Part shown: positions 44,658-52,084 of the stretch, piece by piece
Layout of the letters: every line of letters begins with the position of its first letter
Position numbering within the stretch: the stretch's first letter is position 1
From: Gemmatimonadota bacterium
GTDB taxonomy: Bacteria > Latescibacterota > UBA2968 > GCA-2709665
Reading direction: 5' to 3'
NCBI GenBank assembly: GCA_028877215.1
Contig: JAPPFJ010000007.1
Location: 62,001 to 126,000 of the forward strand
Length of the DNA: 64,000 bases
Position numbers and translations under genes: made by a program
Notes under the pieces: model-generated
What the model was told of the DNA's origin: nothing
What the model saw: only the letters and a program-made list of their open reading frames with translations
Database searches by the model: none

Positions 44658-46652
44658 TCACCCGTCCGAATGCCCCTGCTCCAGCATTCGAATCGCCAGA
44701 AGCGTGATATCGTCGGGTTGAGACGCATCTCCCTTGAAACGGTACACGTCTTCGAGGATCACTGAGACCAGATCCGCAGCGCTCACCTCGATATGCGCTC
44801 TGACCGTTTGTTCCAGCCGGTCGTTCTCATAGAACTCGCCGGCGACGTTCCTCATGTCGGTCACACCATCGCTGTAGAACAACAGCAGGTCGTCCGGCGA
44901 GACCTGTATGGTGGCTTCGGCGCGCCCTCCGGGACTTCCCGGAGGTATTACCATACCCAGCGGTATGGACGGCAACGGAATCTCCCGCAATTCCTGAGTC
45001 CTGGCGCAATAGTGGTACGGGAAGGGATGAGCGGCATTTATCAGATGCACGCGTTGTGACTCGAGATCCAGCGTGCCAAGACAGCAGGTGACAAAGCTGG
45101 CCTCATCCATCTGCTCCCTCAGATCTTCGTCCAGCCGCATCGCGACCTCGTCCAGCGGCCGCCTGCCTCGAAATTCGTATCGGAAAATGCCACTCAGCTG
45201 CATCGCGCGAACCGCCGCTTCCATCGCCTTTCCCGAAACGTCCGCAGCCCCGAAACCCAGCGTACGCCGAGCCTCGTCCAACCAGAAATAGTTGAAATAG
45301 TCCCCGCCGACGTGGTTCGCGGGCGCGCAGACCCCGGCGATTTCAAACGTGTCGGCCCGGATCGGAACCGTTGGCAGCAAACCCATCTGCATCCTGTGCG
45401 CCTGCTGCAACTCCGATTCCAATTCGTGAATCTGTCGCGCCTGAGCCTCCTTCCACCGCCGATGCCGGTGCAGCGCGTAGCCCGATGTTACGCAAAGGGC
45501 AACGATCGAGAACACGCTGAGCGCGACGAACCATGGGCGCTGCCAGACCGGCGCCAGAACCGTGAAAGTGTGGCGCGCCGGCGTCGCGTCGACATTGAAG
45601 CCCCGGTCCATTGCGCGCACCTCGAAGGTGTGCGGTCCGGGAGCCATCCTGCCGACGAACGCCTGATCTTCGCTCGAAAACCTCGACCAGTCGCCGCCGT
45701 CGACCCGCCAGGCGTATTTCAGGCCCTGCGGCGGGGTCTGCTTCCAAGCGTCCCGACCGGAGAATTTGAACAGTGCGCTCTGGTAGGGCGCCACCTCTCT
45801 GGACGGCATGGAAAGCGTGGTTTCAGGCGCATCGGTGTCCGGCGTATAGCATCCCAGTCCCTTATCCGTGGCAAACCAGAATCTACCCAGCCGGTCCTGC
45901 GTCACATCCCACACCCTGGCGCCCGGAAGGCCGTTGCGCGTGGTGTACCGCGTCCAGGTCACGCCATCGGTCTGAACGGCGCCGACAACAAGAGTGGCAA
46001 GCCAGAGTATGCCGTCATCATCCACGAAGAGTCGATGCGCCCCGCCGAAAACGGTTTGGTCACCGGCTGGCACGGGGTTCCACTCTCCCTGATGGTACCG
46101 AAACATTCCGGTGAAGCGCGTCGCGGCCCAGACAGTGCCCTGGGCCTCCTCCAGCGCGATGACCGGCTCGCCCGGCAACCCGCCGGCCGTATCGAAAACC
46201 TCACGTTCGCCGTCTTTCTCCTTAACGATACCGCCATTGGCGCCAAACCAGAGAACGCCGTCGTCTGACTCGTACACAGCGCTCACTCTGAGTGAATCCT
46301 CCGGCGCTTGCGCTTCCCATTGCTCGCCGTCGAAGCGGAACAGCCCGGCTCCCGTGCCCGCCCAGACGCCGCCGGTGCGCGCGGGAAAAATCGAGAGAAT
46401 CCGGGATCCCGGACCGGAGATGGGCAATGGGAATTCCTTCCAAAAGACCCCATCGAATCGCAACACGCTTCGATGGGCGGCCGCCCAGAGCGTTCCACCC
46501 TTTCCCTTTCTCAACGCCACGATTCGTCCGGGCCTGCGGCGACCGCTCCTGCCGATCCGGTACGCCTCGTTCCAGCCGGCTCCGTCGTATTCGTAGACCC
46601 GTTCTCCCGTGGCTCCCAATACCCGCCCGCCCTGGGTGGGTGCGTGGCCCAC
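44658..46652 (-). CDS. Two-component-type propeller / Y_Y_Y / SpoIIE-family phosphatase, C-terminal part of a split gene
   Basis: 664 residues from a GTG at 46652. Propeller repeats of the two-component-regulator type (DGVLWFGANGGI, DGILWLATLVVG, RFWFATDKGLG) come first, then a Y_Y_Y-like sandwich ending HTFEVRAMD, one membrane helix (WFVALSVFSIVALCVTSGYAL), a short coiled linker and a PP2C/SpoIIE domain. The domain's metal motifs are HVGGDYFNY, AADVSGKAMEA, FYSDGVTD and QPDDITLL. The C-terminal part would sit in the cytosol and dephosphorylate an anti-sigma-antagonist-like partner on sensing a periplasmic signal. It is in the same frame as 46710-47753, separated only by a TAA and a palindromic insertion, so it was probably one ~1045-residue protein. 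It now lacks its signal peptide unless the stop is read through. Confidence 0.75.
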   Translation of the reverse strand: MGHAPTQGGRVLGATGERVYEYDGAGWNEAYRIGRSGRRRPGRIVALRKGKGGTLWAAAHRSVLRFDGVFWKEFPLPISGPGSRILSIFPARTGGVWAGTGAGLFRFDGEQWEAQAPEDSLRVSAVYESDDGVLWFGANGGIVKEKDGEREVFDTAGGLPGEPVIALEEAQGTVWAATRFTGMFRYHQGEWNPVPAGDQTVFGGAHRLFVDDDGILWLATLVVGAVQTDGVTWTRYTTRNGLPGARVWDVTQDRLGRFWFATDKGLGCYTPDTDAPETTLSMPSREVAPYQSALFKFSGRDAWKQTPPQGLKYAWRVDGGDWSRFSSEDQAFVGRMAPGPHTFEVRAMDRGFNVDATPARHTFTVLAPVWQRPWFVALSVFSIVALCVTSGYALHRHRRWKEAQARQIHELESELQQAHRMQMGLLPTVPIRADTFEIAGVCAPANHVGGDYFNYFWLDEARRTLGFGAADVSGKAMEAAVRAMQLSGIFRYEFRGRRPLDEVAMRLDEDLREQMDEASFVTCCLGTLDLESQRVHLINAAHPFPYHYCARTQELREIPLPSIPLGMVIPPGSPGGRAEATIQVSPDDLLLFYSDGVTDMRNVAGEFYENDRLEQTVRAHIEVSAADLVSVILEDVYRFKGDASQPDDITLLAIRMLEQGHSDG

Positions 46653-46722
46653 CCCGCCCGGGTGGCCCCACCCCGCCCCGGGGGTGGGGTGGCCCCAGGG
46701 TGGCGCGCCTTATCGCGCTACA
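46622..46722. repeat. GC-rich palindromic insertion inside the propeller gene
   Basis: About 99 bp (33 codons), built of tandem and inverted GGTGGCCCCACCC-like units, placed between a propeller repeat ending LGTAWG and the continuation LGATGERVYEYDG. It keeps the frame but carries one TAA (46710-46712), splitting the gene. A/T bases are almost absent apart from the edge GTAGCGCGATAAGG. Confidence 0.65.
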
Positions 46723-47753
46723 CCCCACGCCGTTCCCAACCAGACCGCGCCGTCTTTGCTTATGCAGACCGACGTCACGAGATTGCTGGGGAGGCCGTTC
46801 TCTTCCGTAAAGACCTGACGAACCCGCCAGCGACCCTCGGCTGTCGACGCTTCTTCTGATGCCGTGAATCTTACGGCGCCACCGACGGTACCAACCCATA
46901 TCGATCCGTCAGGAGCCGACGCGACGGAAAGCACCCGGTCCGCGGGCATTCCGTCCCGGGCATCGAACACCTGCCAATTTGCACCGTGGTAACGCAACAC
47001 CCCGCGGTTTTCGGTACCCAGCCAGACGGCCCCGTCGACCGCCTGTGCCATCGCCGTTACCGCTCCGCCTGCCAGTTCGCCGGGTGCGGCGACCTCCACC
47101 CATGCATTCTTCGCCGGATCGAACCGGCTCATACCCCCGCCCCGCCGACCCCTCGAACGTGCCGAAAACGGCACTCCCGGACGCCGGCCAGCGTACGCTG
47201 CCCAAACCGCACCGTCTTTCGACCTCAACAGGCATTGCACATCGTTGGAGGCAAGTCCATCCTCTTCGTCGATTGTCTTCCATTCATCGCCGGCATAGTG
47301 GAGTATACCCATACCTGCAGTGGCGAAACAGAGGCCGCCTCCTGCGACGCCTACAATCGGCCCCACGCGGACCCCCTCGAGGTCTCCAGGCAGCATTACC
47401 GGCTCCCAGCGGTCGCCGGCCAGACGGGCGATCCGGTTTCCCGGCCGCCCGCGAAACCCGAATCCCCCTGTGGCCCACATTGTGCCGTTCTCCGCCTCGA
47501 ACAACCCACTGAAGCTGCCGCCCGGCAATCCGTTTTCTTCAGTGTACGTCCGCCAGGACTGGCCGTCGTATCGGGAAATGCCTCCGCGGGTGGCGAACCA
47601 CATGGAACCGTCTCTCGCCTGAACAACGGACGTTACGACGTTGTGGGCAAGCCCGTCTTTGTACTGGTAAACCGTCCAATCCATTACCGGTCGTGCATCC
47701 GCGCGAGGCGCGACGCCCAGCAATAGAACCAGACCGATACACATTCGAGACAT
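46710..47753 (-). CDS. Two-component-type propeller protein, N-terminal part of a split sensor gene
   Basis: 347 residues from the ATG at 47753; GGAGGAG lies 11 bases upstream. A signal sequence (MCIGLVLLLGVAPRADA) is followed by WTVYQYKDGLAHNVVTSV and a string of propeller repeats (GSMWFATRGGISRYDG, GTMWATGGFGFRG, GAVWLGTENRGVLRYHG, GSIWVGTVGGAVRF). It would be the periplasmic sensor half of the following 664-residue protein, with which it shares the reading frame. As it stands it would be a soluble periplasmic propeller fragment, unless readthrough or a sequencing difference restores the full protein. Confidence 0.7.
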   Translation of the reverse strand: MSRMCIGLVLLLGVAPRADARPVMDWTVYQYKDGLAHNVVTSVVQARDGSMWFATRGGISRYDGQSWRTYTEENGLPGGSFSGLFEAENGTMWATGGFGFRGRPGNRIARLAGDRWEPVMLPGDLEGVRVGPIVGVAGGGLCFATAGMGILHYAGDEWKTIDEEDGLASNDVQCLLRSKDGAVWAAYAGRRPGVPFSARSRGRRGGGMSRFDPAKNAWVEVAAPGELAGGAVTAMAQAVDGAVWLGTENRGVLRYHGANWQVFDARDGMPADRVLSVASAPDGSIWVGTVGGAVRFTASEEASTAEGRWRVRQVFTEENGLPSNLVTSVCISKDGAVWLGTAWGVAR

Positions 47754-47904
47754 AGCTGCCGACGCTCCTCCGCACGTTCGATACCTGCCTGGGAACATAC
47801 GGCCGGTACCGGGTTTCCAACCTTCACGAGGACGCGCAAGTCCCGCGCAATCCGTCACAAGGGTCTTCCAACATCCATTGCCCAAGTAAAGGGTAATAAA
47901 GTAC

Positions 47905-47931
47905 GACGGCCGCCTGAGACAGGCGACCGTC
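47905..47931 (-). terminator. Probable terminator after the adenylate kinase-like gene
   Basis: On the minus strand a 12-bp stem with a U-G pair (GACGGTCGCCTG, loop TCT, CAGGCGGCCGTC) is followed by GTACTTTATT. It lies 25 bases after the adk-like stop codon. The T-run is imperfect. Confidence 0.55.
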
Positions 47932-47955
47932 CTCCAAACGCGAGGGTTGCGGGAC

Positions 47956-48567
47956 TCAGAAATCCGCGACCGTATCGGCTTCCTGGATGATTCCAATCAC
48001 ATCGTGCAAGACGTCTACCGGCTTCTGTTCTCCGTCGACCTTGCGAATCACCTCCACGGGATAGTATTCCAGGAGAGGCGCGGTTTCCCTTTCGAATTCC
48101 CGCAGCCGTCGCCTGATGACCGCTTCGCTGGCGTCGTCGAGCCGATTCTCCCGCAGCGCACGGCGCAGCGCACGCTCGACCAGTACATCGTCATCGGCTA
48201 TGTCCAAATAGATGAGTAGATTAAGGTCAATATAGTCCGCCATCATTTCGGCCTGGCGCAGATTGCGCGGAATACCGTCAAGTACGAGCACTTCCTCGTC
48301 CGGACGAAAACCACCGTTGTGGATGGCGCCGCGGATGTGGTCCAGCCACAGCTGAACGGTGAACTGGTCCGGAACCAACCGGCCCTTGCCGGAGTAGGCC
48401 AGGAAGACCTTGCCCAGTTCACTGCCCGGATCCAGAGACCTGAAGACGTCTCCGCAGGCCAAATGGTGAAATCCCGGAATGTTCCCCAATATTCTTCCCT
48501 GCGTGCCCTTACCCGATCCGGGTGCGCCAACGACCAGAATCGTCCGATGTTTCTCCCGTCGCTCCAT
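47956..48567 (-). CDS. Adenylate kinase family nucleoside monophosphate kinase
   Basis: 203 residues with P-loop VVGAPGSGKGTQGRI, the NMP-binding CGDVFRSL, LVLDGIPRNLRQAE (usually DGFPR) and an arginine-rich lid anchor (RRRLREFERETAPLLEYY). The lid is the short form without the zinc cysteines, so it is close to short Adk or UMP/CMP-kinase-like proteins. It interconverts NMP/NDP with ATP in the cytosol. The usual adk place next to secY is empty in this genome segment, so this may be the housekeeping Adk. Its ribosome-binding site (AAGGAG) starts right where element A4 ends. Confidence 0.8.
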   Translation of the reverse strand: MERREKHRTILVVGAPGSGKGTQGRILGNIPGFHHLACGDVFRSLDPGSELGKVFLAYSGKGRLVPDQFTVQLWLDHIRGAIHNGGFRPDEEVLVLDGIPRNLRQAEMMADYIDLNLLIYLDIADDDVLVERALRRALRENRLDDASEAVIRRRLREFERETAPLLEYYPVEVIRKVDGEQKPVDVLHDVIGIIQEADTVADF

Positions 48568-48584
48568 CGTTCCGCCGCTCCTTA

Positions 48585-48908
48585 CAGTCCGTTGGTAAAG
48601 TCGCTCTGCTGGCGAGGCATGGTGTCCCGTCCCGGAAATATGTCACCATTCATCCGCCGATTCATCCCGTCTGGCGGCGTTGCCCTCGCTCGGTGACCGT
48701 GAGCAGGTCGCCTCGCTCAGGCGCCTTGCCAGCCGGGCGACTCGGCGGTCGAATTTCGGCAATCTATTTCCAGGACGGAACACTTGCCATTGTGGCCGAA
48801 GACAAGGCGCGCGACCGAATCCCATCCTGCGATTCGGCGAGGGCGCGCAACGCAGGTTTTCGCCCGCAAGGGCCGGCCGTAGCCCGGATGGGCTTTTTCG
48901 ACGGGCTG
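48585..48908. mobile_element. Family A element A4, interrupted by a family B element
   Basis: The two ends (CAGTCCGTTGGTAAAG and GGGCTTTTTCGACGGGCTG) and both flanks of the interior match family A, but B3 sits at the point where other A copies read GAGGCCGAGCCATTG. It fills most of the 376-base gap between the DapA-like and adk-like genes. Confidence 0.75.
48620..48785. mobile_element. Family B element B3, nested inside A4
   Basis: 166 bp with diverged B ends (TGGTGTCCCGTCCC and GGACGGAACACTT). Its position inside A4 shows that B3 transposed or was copied after A4 was already present. Confidence 0.7.
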
Positions 48909-48943
48909 TAAAATTCGTACAGACCCGTGGACCTGGATGTCGT

Positions 48944-49858
48944 TTAATTGGCGTCGGAGGCTTGCAGCTCTCCCATCTCTGCAATCACCTCTTTCAACTG
49001 TTGCAGGTCGCTTCCGGACAATCGGCTTACGGGTCGACGCGGCGGACCGCCCGCATTGCAAACGAGCTCCGCCCCCGCCTTGAGCATTGCAGGGTGGGTA
49101 CCCAGCGCAAAGGCCGCTCGAAGCGGGGCAAGCCGCATCTGACAATCCATTGCGCCGACGGCGTCTCCGGTCATGTACCGCTCGTAGATACCAACCCCCA
49201 GGTCGGGCGCGACATTGGCGGTTGCGGCAATCGCACCTGCGGCGCCGTGGACCAGAGCGGCGTAGATCAGCGTGTCACGACCCATAATGACGCGAAAATT
49301 CTCCGGAGCAAGCCGCAGGTACTCGAGTGTTCGCGAAAAATCACCCGAACTCTCCTTGATTCCGACGATATTGCCGAATTCAGTTGCCAGCCGCATTACA
49401 AGATCTACGGAGAGAGTGTTTCCCGTTCTCGCCGGAAGGTCGTACAAGAGCACCGGAAGGTCCACGGCACGTGCGATCGCCGCAAAGTGATTGAACATCT
49501 CCTCCGGACCCGGCGTTATGAAGAAAGGCGTCAGCACGGAGAGACAATCCGCCCCCGCCTCCTGTGCAGCTTCCGCCAGCCGCACGGCCTCGCCTGTGCA
49601 ATTTGCCGCCGTCCCCACGTAGACCGGAACCCGTCCCGCCGTATAGCCCACGGTCCACTCGTAGAGCCTTTTCTTCTCTTCGGCGCTCAGCGCCCAGGGC
49701 TCCCCGGCGGTCCCTCCGGTAAATACGCCGTGCGCACCAGCGTCTATGACGTAATCCAGCAGGCGTTCGAGGCCCGCTTCATCCAGCGCTTCGTCGCAGG
49801 TCATCGGAGTAACCAGCGCCGGAATCAGCCCGTGCACAAACGTGCTGTCCATTCCCAC
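48944..49858 (-). CDS. Dihydrodipicolinate synthase / N-acetylneuraminate lyase family protein
   Basis: 304 residues, the usual DapA-superfamily length. GVFTGGTAGEPWALS is the pyruvate-carboxylate loop (normally GTTGE; here GTAGE), YDLPARTG holds the catalytic Tyr, and IVGIKESSGD the Schiff-base Lys. The changed loop and the isolated context argue against a true DapA and for a sugar-acid aldolase or lyase of the same family, for example KDG aldolase-like or NAL-like. Cytosolic tetramer by family. Confidence 0.82.
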   Translation of the reverse strand: MGMDSTFVHGLIPALVTPMTCDEALDEAGLERLLDYVIDAGAHGVFTGGTAGEPWALSAEEKKRLYEWTVGYTAGRVPVYVGTAANCTGEAVRLAEAAQEAGADCLSVLTPFFITPGPEEMFNHFAAIARAVDLPVLLYDLPARTGNTLSVDLVMRLATEFGNIVGIKESSGDFSRTLEYLRLAPENFRVIMGRDTLIYAALVHGAAGAIAATANVAPDLGVGIYERYMTGDAVGAMDCQMRLAPLRAAFALGTHPAMLKAGAELVCNAGGPPRRPVSRLSGSDLQQLKEVIAEMGELQASDAN

Positions 49859-49967
49859 CCCCGCATGGATTCCACAGTGTCATTCCACGGGAAAGGTTGC
49901 GCCAAGCCTAAAGTATACAAACCTTCATTGAAGTTGTCAAACCGAACCTGCCAGGAACCATTTGATC

Positions 49968-49996
49968 TTGACTTTATTCAATAAAGATCTTATTTT
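49968..49996 (+). promoter_or_regulatory. Promoter of greA
   Basis: TTGACT, 17-base spacer and TATTTT, about 150 bases ahead of the greA ATG, which leaves a long leader holding a terminator structure. Confidence 0.6.
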
Positions 49997-50029
49997 TAAG
50001 CATCTTAGAGTTAAATGTGGGGCCCATCA

Positions 50030-50090
50030 CCGGGGTCCATGTTGTACACGGCGGGGCCGTCCGCAGATGCGGACCCCCGGTATTTTTTCT
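50030..50090 (+). terminator. Leader terminator/attenuator upstream of greA
   Basis: CCGGGGTCC (50030-50038) pairs with GGACCCCCGG (50071-50080, one bulged C), directly followed by TATTTTTTCT. A competing perfect hairpin GTCCGC-AGAT-GCGGAC (50059-50074) uses the same GGAC, so the two structures exclude each other. It lies between the promoter and the start codon, suggesting premature termination control of greA or release of a short leader RNA. Confidence 0.6.
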
Positions 50091-50148
50091 AAAAATCGCA
50101 GGACGCTCACGTCCGGGCAGGCCAGACAGGAGGAAGTGAGACAGAACA

Positions 50149-50622
50149 ATGGATCGGCTTTATCTCACGAAAGACGGTTACAACAAGATCCGAACTGAAC
50201 TGGAACGCCTCAGGACCCGGGAGCGGCCAGCGGTTATAGAGGCAATCTCCAGAGCCCGGGAGCATGGAGACCTGAGCGAGAACGCGGAATACCATAGCGC
50301 CAAGGAACGTCAGATGTTCATTGAGAAGAAAATCGCCGAACTCCAGGACAAACTGGTTCGGTCTGAAATCATCGACGAAAGTCTGATGGACAAGGATAAG
50401 GCCTATCTTGGCGCTACGGTCACGTTAAAGGACCGCAGGACCGGCGAACAGATCCGCTACACGCTGGTATCGACCGACGAGGCGGATTTCGAACAGAACA
50501 AGATTTCGACGCAGTCTCCGGTTGGCCGTGCTCTTCTGGGCAAAGGCGTTGGCGAGCAGGTGGAAGCGAAGGTTCCGGTGGGCACGCTTGCCTATGAGAT
50601 TCTGGATATCAGCAGGGATTGA
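50149..50622 (+). CDS. greA: Transcription elongation factor GreA
   Basis: 157 residues, standard length. The N-terminal coiled coil carries the tip acidic motif in AREHGDLSENAEYHSAKE (Asp/Glu of the catalytic tip). The C-terminal FKBP-like domain ends TQSPVGRALLGKGVGEQVEAKVP-like, as in other GreA proteins. It binds the RNA polymerase secondary channel and promotes cleavage of backtracked transcripts. Start supported by GGAGGAAG-type sequence about 14 bases upstream. A terminator-like structure in the leader suggests regulation at the RNA level. Confidence 0.95.
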   Translation: MDRLYLTKDGYNKIRTELERLRTRERPAVIEAISRAREHGDLSENAEYHSAKERQMFIEKKIAELQDKLVRSEIIDESLMDKDKAYLGATVTLKDRRTGEQIRYTLVSTDEADFEQNKISTQSPVGRALLGKGVGEQVEAKVPVGTLAYEILDISRD

Positions 50623-50704
50623 CATGCGAGCCTGCCAATTCCAAATGCAGACGAAATTTGCATCCTCTCCCCTGTGTGTTCGGCTTCGGCGAAATGCCGT
50701 AACG

Positions 50705-52069
50705 TCAGGCTGATTTCCTTAATCGTGCCACAACCTCACAGTGCGGTGTATGGGGAAACATATCCACAAGCTGCACGTAGTCGGTCTTGTACCCTGAGGA
50801 CTCAAGCCGGACCAGGTCCGCACCCAATGCCTCCGGATTGCACGAAACATATACAATGCGCTCCGGGCGCAGATCACAAATCGCCGTTATGGCCTTCAAA
50901 TGCATACCCGGCCGCGGTGGATCGGTGACCACGGTTTCAAAGCGTTCTCCCTGCTCCCGGATCTGCCACAGAACATCCTCCGCGGCGCCCGCGATGAAAC
51001 GGCAGTTGGACACGCCGTTTATGGCACTGTTGCGAATCGCATCCTGAACCGCCCCCTCACCGGCCTCAATCCCGAGTACACATCCGGCCTTCTGCGACAA
51101 ATGCAGCGAAATCGCGCCCGTGCCGCAATACACGTCCAGAATCCGGTCGTCCGGCCCCGGATCCGCCAGTTCAACCACCCGACGGTAAAGATGCTGAGCT
51201 TGGCGGGTGTTGGTCTGGAAGAATGAACCCGGCGAAATCTCGAAGGTGAAATCCCCCAGTGTTTCTCTTACGGTACCCATCCCCGAGAGTACCTCATCGT
51301 GGTCGCCGATGGCAACCTGGGACCGCCGCAGATTGACGCTGCGGATGACGCTCTTCACCTCCGGAAACGTCTCCTCCAACATCCTTCCCAGCGACTCCGC
51401 CTCGGGAAAAGCATCCCCCGACGTCGTAATCACCACCATGGTTTCACCGGTCAGCTTACCCTCGCGTATGGTCAGAAAACGGAGCAGACCCTCATGGCGC
51501 TTCAGGTGATATACGGAGAGCGAGCCGGCGAAGTTCCGTACGCTTTCGACGATGCGATTGGACGTTTCCGACTGAAGATAACACGCATCCAGGTCGAATA
51601 TGCGGTCGAAACGTCCCCAGACGTGCAATCCCACCTCCGTACGCCCTTCCGGCGACGAACCGAATGAGAATTCCATCTTGTTCCGGTAGAAGAACGGTTC
51701 CGCGGAAGGCATCGGCGCGTCTAGTTCTGCATCTATTCCCGCCTCCGTCAGGCAGGTCCGCACCAGATCCTGCTTCAATCGAACCTGGATCTTGTAGGGA
51801 ATGTTCTGCCACAGACAGCCGCCGCAGAGCCCGAAGTGTGAACAGCGTGCAGGGGACCGCTGAATGTCGGTGGAGAGGAGTTCCTCCAGACTGGCTTCAG
51901 CCCGGCGCAACCGGTTCCTGACCTTGCGCACCCGCGCCCGTACGCGGTCTCCCGGCACCGCGCCCCGCACAAGCAGGGTGTAGGCGCCCAGCCGGCCCAG
52001 ACCGTTTCCCCGTCGATCCAGCCGCTCGATGTCAATCTCGATCCGATCGCCGCGCCTGGGTTTCAGCAC
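50705..52069 (-). CDS. rlmD: TrmA/RlmD-family RNA m5U methyltransferase
   Basis: 454 residues. An N-terminal TRAM domain (DIERLDRRGNGLGRLGAYTL) is followed by iron-sulfur cysteines (CSHFGLCGGCLWQ). The SAM-methyltransferase core has SPGSFFQTN, LDVYCGTGAISL, VTDPPRPG and the catalytic Cys in YVSCNP. It methylates uridine in 23S rRNA (RlmD, position 1939 type) or tRNA (TrmA type); the TRAM plus Fe-S layout favours RlmD/RlmCD. Convergent with greA and directly downstream of the GHL10 gene (15-base gap). Confidence 0.82.
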   Translation of the reverse strand: MLKPRRGDRIEIDIERLDRRGNGLGRLGAYTLLVRGAVPGDRVRARVRKVRNRLRRAEASLEELLSTDIQRSPARCSHFGLCGGCLWQNIPYKIQVRLKQDLVRTCLTEAGIDAELDAPMPSAEPFFYRNKMEFSFGSSPEGRTEVGLHVWGRFDRIFDLDACYLQSETSNRIVESVRNFAGSLSVYHLKRHEGLLRFLTIREGKLTGETMVVITTSGDAFPEAESLGRMLEETFPEVKSVIRSVNLRRSQVAIGDHDEVLSGMGTVRETLGDFTFEISPGSFFQTNTRQAQHLYRRVVELADPGPDDRILDVYCGTGAISLHLSQKAGCVLGIEAGEGAVQDAIRNSAINGVSNCRFIAGAAEDVLWQIREQGERFETVVTDPPRPGMHLKAITAICDLRPERIVYVSCNPEALGADLVRLESSGYKTDYVQLVDMFPHTPHCEVVARLRKSA

Positions 52070-52084
52070 ACCTGTCCTCCTCCG

